A DNA stretch of 64,000 bases from Bog-1181 sp964565765. GTDB lineage: Bacteria; Oederibacteriota; PGYV01; Palsa-1178. The notes under the pieces are model-generated. The model did not search any database and was not told the origin of the DNA. It worked only from the letters and a program-made list of their open reading frames with translations. The position numbers were made by a program, and so were the translations under genes. The DNA lies in assembly GCA_964565765.1 (NCBI GenBank), contig CAZMGF010000008.1:7563-71562 (forward strand). Reading direction: 5' to 3'. Positions 31,771-39,419 of this stretch are shown piece after piece. Position 1 is the first letter of the stretch, and each line of letters starts with the position of its first letter.

Positions 31771-34700
31771 ATGAATATCGCGGAGATGGCAATAAAGCGC
31801 CCCATATTTGTCATAATGATAGTGGCGTCTATAATAACACTCGGGTTGATCGGTTATACCTCCATGGGCGTTGATATGCTGCCCGACATTGAATACCCGA
31901 CAATATCAGTGACCACTGTTTATGCCGGAGCTTCCGCGGAAGAGATAGAAAATCTTGTTACAAAACCACTTGAGGACGCGCTTGCCGTTGTTGAGGGGCT
32001 CGACACACTTTCTTCCACATCTGATGAATCGGTTTCTGTAATAACCGCGAAATTTAACCTTGGCGCGGATGTTAAATACGCCGAGACAAGGGTGCGCGAC
32101 GCCGTAAATAAGGCGAAATGGAAGCTGCCTGACGACGCCAAGGAGCCCTCTGTCGAGCGTTTTTCAGCCGCCGAATGGATACCGGTCATTGCCATGACAG
32201 TAAAGGGGAACCGGGATCTTGCGGGCCTAAAAGAAATAGTTGACGACAGCATAAAACCTGAAATTGAAAAAATAAAAGGTGTCGGCAGGGTTGACCTGTG
32301 GGGCGGCCGCGACAGGGCGGTAAAAATAACAATAAACAAATCGGCTCTTTTCGCCAGGATGATATCATTTAATCAGGTAATAGAGGCAATCGACAGGGAA
32401 AACCTGAACATACCCGCGGGTTCCATTGAAAACACAAAAAGAAGCATTGACGTCCGGGTAAAGGGAAGGTTTGACTCCATTCCTGAGATAGAGAATGTTT
32501 CAATGAAGGCCGCAAACGGCGCAATTGTCAGGATAAAGGATATAGCAAACGTAACTTTTGGTTTAAAGGATGAAGAACGGCGCACCAGGGTGGATGGTGA
32601 GAACGGCCTTATTTTCGGGGTATACAAACAGTCCGGTGAAAACAGCGTTGAAATAGCAAGGATAGTAAAAAGTAAAATGAAGGATATAAACGCGAAGCTG
32701 CCCCCGGGAATAAGGTTTGATGTATTCAGGGATCCGACACATTACGTCGAACAGTCCATAGAGGGGCTGCAGGGCGACATCCTGATAGGCGCGCTATGCG
32801 CCATAATCATAGTATGGCTCTTTCTCGGCTCATTCCGCTCAACTATTATAACGGCAATTGCCCTTCCAAATTCTCTTCTTGGCGCCTTCTTTTTCATCAA
32901 TGCCGCCGGATTTACAATTAATATGATGGTGCTTCTCGCCCTCTCGCTTTCAATAGGGTTATTAATAGATGATTCCATAGTTGTCCGTGAAAATATTTTC
33001 AGGTACATCGAAGGCGGTATGGACCCGAAAAAGGCGGCTGTAAAAGGGACAAACGAAGTCGCCCTTGCCGTCATCGCCACGACTGCCTCTATTATGGCCG
33101 TCTTCATACCGATATCATTCCTGCACGGCGTTGTGGGGCAATTTTTCAAGCAGTTCGGTTTTACAATAGCCTTTGCCCTTACAATTTCACTCATTGACGC
33201 CTTCACAACAGCTCCAATGCTTTCGGCCTACTGGTGGAAAAAAGAAGACTCCGGGAAAAACACAAAAGGCGCATCATCGGTTTTTCATGCCATACATGAA
33301 AAATGGGAAGAAATTTATGAAGGCATAAAGGAAGTTTATACACAGCTATTAAACTGGGCCCTTGACCATAAAAAAAGCGTGATATTCGGGACGCTCGGGC
33401 TTCTGGCCGTATCCGGGCTAGCTGTCATGTTCATAGGTGTGGCATTTATGCCCGATTCCGATTACAGCGAGATAGAGTATACAATTGAATGCAGGCCGGA
33501 CGCCACCATCGACGTTGTGGACGCAAAATTAAAAATGGTCGAGGCATATTTAAAGACCGTACCCGACATAGAGGAGTATTATGTTGTGGCAGGCGGTGAG
33601 GGAAGCAGGGGAACGGCAAGTAAAAACGTGGGCTCTATTTTCGCCAGGATAAAAAAAGGGGGCAGGAAATCCACGCCCGCAGGACTTGAGGAGTACAAAA
33701 AGATAAGCGCTATAATAGGAAAAGACGCCCTTTTAATCCTGCAGGACAGCGGTTCCGGCCAGGTGCTGTCGGGCGGCGGCGATACATTCGCGATAACAAT
33801 AAATATAACGGGTGATGATATAAAAGTTATTGATTCCATTGCGGACTCCATCAAGAAAGAGGCGGAAAAGACACCGGGTGTGGCCGACCTGGACACATCT
33901 TTCAGGCCGGGTAAGCCCGAGATATCTGTAAAGGTTGACAGGCTCAAGGCGTCAAAACTCGGCCTTTCCACATACGAAATAGGAGAGATTCTTAATATGC
34001 TCATTAATGGGAAGGAAATCGCCCAGTACAGGAAAGGCGAAAAGGAATATCCGATAATAATGCAGCTTCCTGAAAATGAAAGGCAGGAGATAAATTCACT
34101 GAACGACATAATGCTCACAAACAGCGCGGGGTTGAAAATACCCCTTTCAGCCGTCGCCAGATTTGAGTTCGGCTCAGGGCCCGTTGAGATAAAAAGGGAA
34201 AATAAAAAGAGGATAGTCAAGGTTACCGGAAATGTCAGGGAAAAATACTCACTTGGCGATGTTGTGAACGCCCTTAAAAAAAATATAAAGCAGAATGTAA
34301 AAATACCTTATGGATATGATTACAGCTTCGGCGGCCAGGCCTCACAGCTTAACGACACCATAACCGAGATGGGCACCGCCATGCTTCTGGCCCTGCTTTT
34401 TATGTATATGATACTTGCCTCGCTTTATAATTCCCTGGTGCAGCCGCTTATACTTATGATATCCGTGCCTCTGGCAATTATCGGGGCGTTCCTAGCCCTG
34501 CTTGTAACCGGGCAGCAGCTGGACCTGATGGCCATGATAGGTATTTTAATGGTGCTCGGCCTTGTGGCGAAGAACGGCATACTTTTGATAGATTTCACAA
34601 ACCAGAAAATAGCGCAGGGGATGAGCGCAAGGGAAGCGCTGACACACGCCGGCCCGATACGCTTAAGGCCGATTCTTATGACAACTTTTGCCATGATTTT

Positions 34701-34884
34701 CGGTATGCTGCCTCTCGCCTTTGGTTTTGGAGAATCGGTAATAATGGCAAAGACAATGCCGATTGCAGTAATAGGAGGGCTTCTTACATCCACATTCCTT
34801 ACCCTGATTGTGATACCGGTTGTTTATGAGTGGGTTGAAAGAAGAAAAGTTAAAAAAGGCAAGGCTCTGAAATACAAAAAATAG
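31771..34884 (+). CDS. RND-family (HAE1-type) multidrug efflux permease, module 2
   Basis: A 1037-aa AcrB-like exporter, full length. 'MGVDMLPDIEYPTISVTTVYAGASAEEIENLV' marks the first porter region, and 'GLLIDDSIVVREN' has the TM4 Asp pair near residues 400-401. 'VLGLVAKNGILLIDF' is in TM10. It is a clear paralogue of the module 1 pump, but the porter loops differ (no Gly-rich loop; 'LSGGGDTFAITINI' instead), so substrates may differ. It is followed after 32 bases by a small lipoprotein gene. Confidence 0.95.
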   Translation: MNIAEMAIKRPIFVIMIVASIITLGLIGYTSMGVDMLPDIEYPTISVTTVYAGASAEEIENLVTKPLEDALAVVEGLDTLSSTSDESVSVITAKFNLGADVKYAETRVRDAVNKAKWKLPDDAKEPSVERFSAAEWIPVIAMTVKGNRDLAGLKEIVDDSIKPEIEKIKGVGRVDLWGGRDRAVKITINKSALFARMISFNQVIEAIDRENLNIPAGSIENTKRSIDVRVKGRFDSIPEIENVSMKAANGAIVRIKDIANVTFGLKDEERRTRVDGENGLIFGVYKQSGENSVEIARIVKSKMKDINAKLPPGIRFDVFRDPTHYVEQSIEGLQGDILIGALCAIIIVWLFLGSFRSTIITAIALPNSLLGAFFFINAAGFTINMMVLLALSLSIGLLIDDSIVVRENIFRYIEGGMDPKKAAVKGTNEVALAVIATTASIMAVFIPISFLHGVVGQFFKQFGFTIAFALTISLIDAFTTAPMLSAYWWKKEDSGKNTKGASSVFHAIHEKWEEIYEGIKEVYTQLLNWALDHKKSVIFGTLGLLAVSGLAVMFIGVAFMPDSDYSEIEYTIECRPDATIDVVDAKLKMVEAYLKTVPDIEEYYVVAGGEGSRGTASKNVGSIFARIKKGGRKSTPAGLEEYKKISAIIGKDALLILQDSGSGQVLSGGGDTFAITINITGDDIKVIDSIADSIKKEAEKTPGVADLDTSFRPGKPEISVKVDRLKASKLGLSTYEIGEILNMLINGKEIAQYRKGEKEYPIIMQLPENERQEINSLNDIMLTNSAGLKIPLSAVARFEFGSGPVEIKRENKKRIVKVTGNVREKYSLGDVVNALKKNIKQNVKIPYGYDYSFGGQASQLNDTITEMGTAMLLALLFMYMILASLYNSLVQPLILMISVPLAIIGAFLALLVTGQQLDLMAMIGILMVLGLVAKNGILLIDFTNQKIAQGMSAREALTHAGPIRLRPILMTTFAMIFGMLPLAFGFGESVIMAKTMPIAVIGGLLTSTFLTLIVIPVVYEWVERRKVKKGKALKYKK

Positions 34885-34916
34885 TTTTACGTATATTATT
34901 ATAAAGGGGTTTTTAA

Positions 34917-35480
34917 TTGGGAAAAAAATATTTTTTAACGGGTCTTTTTTTTCTGCCCGCGCTTGTTCTGTTTTCCGGCTGCGCCGCGCTTATGCCCGAG
35001 TCCGGAGCGGCAAAAGTGGATTACATTAATGACGATAATTCAGGCGTGCAGATATGGACGCTTATAAACAACGAACTCTCCAATGATGAATACAACGTTT
35101 CCACAAGTGATTTTAGGCTTGGAGTCGAAAAATACGCAAGGGCAAAAGAAGACGCGCGTTATTTTCTAAAACTTGAGTATAAGGGAAAGGAGTGGCTGCT
35201 CATATCCGGAAAGGAAAGCCTTGTCCTTTATATTGACGCGGACCGATTTGTGTACAAAGACTGTTCCGAAGAGAGGCAGTCCGGCGAATATGATGTCCAT
35301 GAAACACTGCTTTATGAAATTGACGACAAAATTATACTTAAACTTGCGGGCGCCGGCAGGATAAAGGCGGTAATAACGGGTGAAAAAGGGTCGGTTACGG
35401 TTTATTTCAGCAGAAGAAATATTATGAACATAAAAGAATTTTACGATGAGATAGTCATGGCGGTTAAAGAACCGTTTTAG
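34917..35480 (+). CDS. Small lipoprotein-like protein of RND module 2
   Basis: A 187-aa protein with signal peptide and lipobox-like 'VLFSGC' (Cys near 23), starting with TTG after AAAGGGG. The rest is an alpha/beta domain with 'DARYFLKLEYKGKEWLLISGKESLVLYID' and no family I recognise. It is probably a periplasmic or outer-membrane lipoprotein made with the second pump. Its 3' end faces the 3' end of queH with only 7 bases between them. Confidence 0.65.
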   Translation: MGKKYFLTGLFFLPALVLFSGCAALMPESGAAKVDYINDDNSGVQIWTLINNELSNDEYNVSTSDFRLGVEKYARAKEDARYFLKLEYKGKEWLLISGKESLVLYIDADRFVYKDCSEERQSGEYDVHETLLYEIDDKIILKLAGAGRIKAVITGEKGSVTVYFSRRNIMNIKEFYDEIVMAVKEPF

Positions 35481-35487
35481 TCGTAAA

Positions 35488-36054
35488 TTAGGTGGAATTT
35501 TTTCTTTTTTGCTTTAGCCTGTCCAGTAAAGAATACGAACACCCGCAATAATCCTGTCTGTATAAATCATGTTCTTTGGAGAGTATGATTGATTTTTTGA
35601 AGCCGTCCTGCTTTTTGAAGTTTGATTCCAGGTATTTAACCCCGTGTTTTTCCGCGGCTTCCTTCCCGAGGCGGTTTATCAGGGCAGTATCCTTGTGCGG
35701 TGAAATTGTCAGGGTAGTGGCAAAAATTTCAATTCCGAGTTCCCCGGCTTTTTGCGCCGATTTGTCCATTCTCATTTTAAAACAAACTTCACACCGCTTG
35801 CCACGCTCAGGCTCATTGGCATAAGGTTTGCATATTTTAAACCATTCTTCTATGTCATAGGGTACGTTTGAAATATTTTCTGTTGAAGTTTCACGGGCAA
35901 GCTTTTCCATATCTTTGACCCTTTTATAATACTCATCACGCGGGTGTATGTTGGGGTTGTAAAAAAATGTGACAGGTTCATAGCCGGCGTCACGCAGGGC
36001 ATTTATAGTATGTGTGGCATCCGGCGCGCAGCAGACGTTTAAAAGTATTTTCAA
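35488..36054 (-). CDS. queH: Epoxyqueuosine reductase QueH
   Basis: A 188-aa protein of the DUF208/QueH family, the non-orthologous replacement of QueG that reduces epoxyqueuosine to queuosine in tRNA (last step of Q synthesis). Diagnostic metal/Fe-S cysteines are present: 'NVCCAPD' at the N-terminus, 'GKRCEVCFKMR' in the middle and 'YRQDYCGCSYSL' at the C-terminus, with 'LTISPHKDT' between. The TTG at 36054 with AAGGAG 6 bases upstream is preferred. The longer ATG start at 36081 would run into a palindromic intergenic repeat. No other queuosine genes are in the window. Confidence 0.92.
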   Translation of the reverse strand: MKILLNVCCAPDATHTINALRDAGYEPVTFFYNPNIHPRDEYYKRVKDMEKLARETSTENISNVPYDIEEWFKICKPYANEPERGKRCEVCFKMRMDKSAQKAGELGIEIFATTLTISPHKDTALINRLGKEAAEKHGVKYLESNFKKQDGFKKSIILSKEHDLYRQDYCGCSYSLLDRLKQKRKNST

Positions 36055-36071
36055 AAAAGGCTCCTTGTTTC

Positions 36072-36099
36072 GGGCCGCCACAGGGGGCGGCCCCTACGG
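36072..36099. repeat. GC-rich palindromic intergenic repeat
   Basis: GGGCCGCC (36072-36079) and GGCGGCCC (36086-36093) form a perfect 8-bp stem followed by 'CTACGG'. This is the 'GGG..GCCACAGGG..GCCCCTACGG' style of dispersed repeat seen in many environmental genomes. It lies just upstream of queH. Confidence 0.6.
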
Positions 36100-36168
36100 T
36101 AAATTGTGGAACAAAAACATTTTACGGACTGGCGCAAAAAATGTAAACCACTTTTTATTAATTATAAC

Positions 36169-36196
36169 TTGCTTTTCAATATTCATCTGCTATATA
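36169..36196 (+). promoter_or_regulatory. Promoter of the candidate structured RNA
   Basis: TTGCTT (36169-36174), a 16-base spacer and TATATA (36191-36196). Predicted start is about 36204, immediately before the first hairpin of the RNA. The rest of the 36100-36168 stretch shows nothing else I can name. Confidence 0.55.
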
Positions 36197-36203
36197 TATT
36201 AAT

Positions 36204-36335
36204 AGAACCTCTGAAATTTAGAGGCTAAGGGAAAGCCGGCAAGTACCAGAAATGGTAAAAACTGTCGAATGCTTTCCCTCAAAATGTAGCAAGTGTGTAA
36301 TATAAGGCAGGCGAAGAAAGCCTGCCTTTCGCATT
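36204..36335 (+). ncRNA. Candidate structured non-coding RNA with terminator-like 3' hairpin
   Basis: There is no plausible ORF here. Hairpin 1 is CCTCT (36208-36212) / AGAGG (36220-36224). Then follows a three-tier rod: AGGGAAAGC (36228-36236) pairs with GCTTTCCCT (36271-36279), CGGCA (36237-36241) with TGTCG (36263-36267), and TACCA (36244-36248) with TGGTA (36253-36257), capped by a GAAA tetraloop. The 3' end is a 9-bp stem AAGGCAGGC (36304-36312) / GCCTGCCTT (36320-36328), with only a short T-tract after it. A promoter precedes it, and the Rrf2 gene has its own promoter downstream, so this is more likely a free RNA than a leader. It does not fit the SAM, cobalamin, c-di-GMP, preQ1 or SRP consensus as I remember them. 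Confidence 0.55.
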
Positions 36336-36366
36336 TATAGGCATGTAAAATAAATAAAACAATAAC

Positions 36367-36395
36367 TTGACAAACCCTATAGACTTTGTTATATT
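36367..36395 (+). promoter_or_regulatory. Promoter of the Rrf2 regulator
   Basis: TTGACA (36367-36372), a 17-base spacer and TATATT (36390-36395), some 50 bases before the ATG at 36446. The A/T-rich leader 'GATAAACAAGATGGACAATA' after the -10 could hold an Rrf2 operator, but I see no clear palindrome. Confidence 0.7.
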
Positions 36396-36445
36396 TATAT
36401 TGTTGATAAACAAGATGGACAATATATAGTAAACGGAGGCTTTAA

Positions 36446-36916
36446 ATGAAAATAACATATAAAGGAGATTACGCAATAAAATCTCTTGTATATCTGGCGG
36501 CAAGATATATCAGGGAGCACGGGGCTGAATCTTACAGCCAGATACAGGAAATTTCAAAGGATCAGGATATACCTGAAAAATTTCTTGAGCAGATATTATT
36601 GAGCCTGAGGAACGCGGGATTTGTAAGGAGTCTCCGCGGGAAAAACGGCGGTTACACAATAGCAAGGGATCCTGAAGAAATAAAACTCGGGGACATTATA
36701 AGGCTTATGGACGGTCCGCTTGCGCCGATTGCGTGCGTGAGCAGGTCGGCATATCAGAAATGCGACTTTGAACCGCGCTGTGTATTAAAGCCCATCTGGG
36801 CCAGGGTCAATGACGCCATAAGCGGAATTGTGGACAATATAAATTTCAGGCAGCTGGTGGAGATGGAGAGCCAGATGAAGAAAAAGTCTATTGAGGAATT
36901 TGTTTATCAAATTTGA
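36446..36916 (+). CDS. Rrf2-family transcriptional regulator with conserved Cys triad
   Basis: A 156-aa winged-helix regulator: 'ITYKGDYAIKSLVYLAARY' and 'IPEKFLEQILLSLRNAGFVRSLRGKNGGYTIARDPEEIKLGDIIRLMDGP' are the family signature. 'ACVSRSAYQKCDFEPRCVLKPIW' carries three cysteines spaced like the Fe-S ligands of IscR-type members. Rrf2 proteins include IscR (Fe-S) and CymR (cysteine). Its place directly ahead of metY-cysK-metX-metW suggests control of sulfur assimilation, but Fe-S sensing is equally compatible. It has its own promoter. Confidence 0.88.
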   Translation: MKITYKGDYAIKSLVYLAARYIREHGAESYSQIQEISKDQDIPEKFLEQILLSLRNAGFVRSLRGKNGGYTIARDPEEIKLGDIIRLMDGPLAPIACVSRSAYQKCDFEPRCVLKPIWARVNDAISGIVDNINFRQLVEMESQMKKKSIEEFVYQI

Positions 36917-36947
36917 TCCGCCTCCGTGCGTTTAAGCTTCGGCGGAT
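36916..36947. repeat. GC-rich palindromic intergenic repeat
   Basis: ATCCGCC (36916-36922) and GGCGGAT (36941-36947) form a 7-bp stem around 'TCCGTGCGTTTAAGCTTC', directly after the Rrf2 stop. It belongs with the similar elements at 2331, 19024 and 36072. Confidence 0.5.
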
Positions 36948-36967
36948 GAAAGAAAAGGAGAATTAAA

Positions 36968-37039
36968 ATGGGAAAATTGAAAAGAATGCATGAATGCCTG
37001 ATATGGGTGAAGGATGATTTTATGCGCAGGCGAATGTGA
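36968..37039 (+). CDS. Possible 23-codon small ORF
   Basis: An ATG preceded by AAAAGGAGAATTAAA opens a 23-codon frame, 'MGKLKRMHECLIWVKDDFMR' plus three residues (R-R-M), ending in TGA. It lies between the Rrf2 gene and metY. The good ribosome binding site argues for translation. It could be a leader peptide, a small protein, or the remnant of a longer gene. The 55 bases after it hold only A/T-rich sequence and the metY RBS. Confidence 0.35.
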   Translation: MGKLKRMHECLIWVKDDFMRRRM

Positions 37040-37094
37040 TATACGCCGGGGATGATTTAATAAAAAATTAAAAATAAAAAAAGGAGAAACAAAA

Positions 37095-38369
37095 ATGGTA
37101 AATTATAAATTTGAAACTTTACAGCTTCATGCGGGACATGTGCCTGACAGGGAGACACACTCAAGAGCGGTGCCAATTTATCAGACTTCGTCATACACAT
37201 TTGAGGACACAAACGACGCAGCCGACCTTTTTGCCCTGAAAAAATTCGGCAATATTTATACCAGGCTTATGAATCCCACAACCGATGTACTTGAGAAAAG
37301 GGTAGCTGCTCTTGAAGGAGGAGCGGCGGCACTTGCTTTTGCCTCAGGCATGGGGGCCATTACCGCGGCAATACTCGGGCTTGCATCAAAAGGTGATGAA
37401 ATAGTCGCGGCGTCAAATCTTTACGGAGGCACGGTTACACTTTTTGCGCATACTCTGCCGAAACTCGGCATAAATGTTGTATTTGTGGATGCTAAAAATC
37501 CGGAAAATTTCCGGAAAGCAATCACGGCAAAAACAAAGGCTCTTTATGCGGAAACTTTGGGCAACCCTGAACTTAACATTCTGGATATTGAAGCTGTAGG
37601 TAAAATAGCCAGGGAAGCAAATATTCCGCTGATAGTGGATTCAACAATGACGCCTCCGTCAATTTTAAGGCCTCTTGAACACGGCGCGGACATTGTTATC
37701 CATTCGCTTACTAAATATATGGGGGGCCACGGCACATCCCTGGGCGGGATTGTTGTTGATTCCGGGAAATTTGACTGGTCAAATGGAAATTTTCAGGATC
37801 TTGTAAATCCGGATCCGTCATATCACGGAACTAAATTTTATGAGACATTTAAAGGGCTAGCGTATATAATAAAGCTAAGGGTTTCAACGCTTCGTGATAC
37901 CGGATCGGCATTGAGCCCTTTTAACGCTTTCCTGATTCTTCTTGGAATCGAGACGCTTTCTCTTCGCATGGAAAGGCATTGCGAAAACGCTCTTAGGACA
38001 GCAAAATGGCTGGGCTCGAACCCAAAAATCAGCTGGGTGAATTATCCGGGGCTTGAATCATCACCCTCTTACGGGCTTGTGAAAAAATATCTTCCCGGCG
38101 GCGCCTCAGGCATGATAGCCTTTGGAATAAAAGGCGGGGTTGAAGCCGGAGTAAAATTTATCAATAGCGTCAAATTGCTCTCGCACCTGGCAAATATAGG
38201 CGACGCAAAGACACTTGTGATACATCCATGGACAACCACACATCAGCAGCTTTCAGACGCTGAGAAAAAAGCGGCCGGTATTACCGAGGATTTCATAAGG
38301 CTTTCCGTTGGCATTGAAAATGTTGATGATATTATTGCGGATATCAGCCAGGCACTTGATAAAATATAA
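37095..38369 (+). CDS. metY: O-acetylhomoserine sulfhydrylase (MetY-type)
   Basis: A 424-aa PLP enzyme of the Cys/Met metabolism family that makes homocysteine from O-acetylhomoserine and sulfide. 'ETLQLHAGHVPDRETHSRAVPIYQTSSYTFEDT' is the typical N-terminus of the MetY branch. 'FASGMGAITAAILGL' is in the cofactor region, and the Schiff-base Lys is in 'HSLTKYMGGHGTSLGG' (about residue 209). The length matches MetY (about 425-430), longer than MetB/MetC. RBS AAAAGGAG. It is followed by cysK after 12 bases, and metX and metW lie further downstream, so O-acetylhomoserine supply and use are together. Confidence 0.95.
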   Translation: MVNYKFETLQLHAGHVPDRETHSRAVPIYQTSSYTFEDTNDAADLFALKKFGNIYTRLMNPTTDVLEKRVAALEGGAAALAFASGMGAITAAILGLASKGDEIVAASNLYGGTVTLFAHTLPKLGINVVFVDAKNPENFRKAITAKTKALYAETLGNPELNILDIEAVGKIAREANIPLIVDSTMTPPSILRPLEHGADIVIHSLTKYMGGHGTSLGGIVVDSGKFDWSNGNFQDLVNPDPSYHGTKFYETFKGLAYIIKLRVSTLRDTGSALSPFNAFLILLGIETLSLRMERHCENALRTAKWLGSNPKISWVNYPGLESSPSYGLVKKYLPGGASGMIAFGIKGGVEAGVKFINSVKLLSHLANIGDAKTLVIHPWTTTHQQLSDAEKKAAGITEDFIRLSVGIENVDDIIADISQALDKI

Positions 38370-38381
38370 GGAGGTTATACA

Positions 38382-39320
38382 ATGGGAAGAATATTTGAGG
38401 ACATCACAAAGACCGTGGGAAACACGCCGCTTGTCAGGTTAAATAAGCTCGCAAAGGACACAGCAGCCAAGCAAGTGCTTGTAAAACTTGAATCATTTAA
38501 CCCGCTCTCAAGCGTCAAGGACAGGATAGGCGTCGCGATGATAGAGGACGCCGAAAAAAATGGAAGGATTAAACCCGGCGATACATTGATAGAGCCCACC
38601 AGCGGCAACACCGGGGTGGGGCTGGCTTTTACCGCGGCCGCAAAGGGCTACAAACTTATCCTGACCATGCCCGAGACAATGTCAATTGAGCGCAGGCAGC
38701 TCCTGGCCATACTGGGTGCGCAGCTTGTGCTCACACCGGGCTCTGAAGGCATGAAAGGGGCGGTGGCAAAGGCCGAGAGTCTTAGCAAGGAAACGCCAGG
38801 CTCTATTATTGTCGGCCAGTTTGACAATCCGGCAAATCCGGAAATCCACAGGAAAACCACGGCTGAAGAAATATGGAAAGACACGGATGGCGGTGTTGAT
38901 ATTTTTGTAGCAGGTATAGGCACTGGAGGTACTATCACCGGCGTCGGCGAGGTTTTGAAGAAAAAAAATAAGGATATAAAAATAGTGGCCGTAGAGCCGG
39001 ATGCATCCCCTCTGCTCTCAACGGGCCAGGCCGGGCCCCATAAGATACAGGGAATCGGCGCCAATTTTGTTCCGTCAGTACTTAACAGGAGTGTTATTGA
39101 CGAGATAATCAGGGTAAAAGATACAGACGCAGGCGAAGTATCAAGGGCGCTTGCAAGGCAGGAAGGAATACTGGTTGGCATTTCAAGCGGCGCGGCAGCA
39201 TGGGCGGCAATTGAGCTGGCAAAGAGGCCGGAGAATAAGGGGAAGACAATAGTGGCGCTTCTGCCGGATACAGGAGAGAGATATCTTTCAACGTGGCTGT
39301 TTAAGGATATTATTGTATAA
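38382..39320 (+). CDS. cysK: Cysteine synthase A (O-acetylserine sulfhydrylase)
   Basis: A 312-aa fold-type II PLP enzyme. 'NPLSSVKDRIGVAMI' contains the PLP Lys (near 46), 'EPTSGNTGVGLAF' is the substrate loop, 'GIGTGGTITGVG' the phosphate-binding loop and 'ISSGAAAWAAIELAK' the C-terminal signature. It makes cysteine from O-acetylserine and sulfide. RBS AAGGAGG. It is coupled to metY in the operon. No serine acetyltransferase (cysE) is present in the window, so the donor gene must be elsewhere. Confidence 0.95.
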   Translation: MGRIFEDITKTVGNTPLVRLNKLAKDTAAKQVLVKLESFNPLSSVKDRIGVAMIEDAEKNGRIKPGDTLIEPTSGNTGVGLAFTAAAKGYKLILTMPETMSIERRQLLAILGAQLVLTPGSEGMKGAVAKAESLSKETPGSIIVGQFDNPANPEIHRKTTAEEIWKDTDGGVDIFVAGIGTGGTITGVGEVLKKKNKDIKIVAVEPDASPLLSTGQAGPHKIQGIGANFVPSVLNRSVIDEIIRVKDTDAGEVSRALARQEGILVGISSGAAAWAAIELAKRPENKGKTIVALLPDTGERYLSTWLFKDIIV

Positions 39321-39360
39321 ATTTAAAAATTAAAAAAATTATTATAATTTGCAATATATT

Positions 39361-39385
39361 GTGCTATAATTTTTTTCATAAGCAC
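39361..39385 (+). promoter_or_regulatory. Extended -10 promoter inside an inverted repeat, upstream of metX
   Basis: TGC-TATAAT (39362-39370) is an extended -10. It lies within GTGCT (39361-39365) ... AGCAC (39381-39385), an inverted repeat flanking the start region that could be an operator. No good -35 is seen, consistent with an extended -10 promoter. Confidence 0.45.
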
Positions 39386-39419
39386 GGTATAAACAGGTTA
39401 AAGGAGCAAAACAAAGTAA

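Noticed and set aside
36204..36300. SAM-I, cobalamin, preQ1 or c-di-GMP riboswitch controlling the Rrf2/met genes
   Set aside because: 'GAGGCTAAGGGA', 'GCCGGCAA' and 'GAAA' recall pieces of these classes, but the conserved cores (GGCAACC, B12 box, GACGCAAAGCC) are missing, and a separate promoter follows before the Rrf2 gene.
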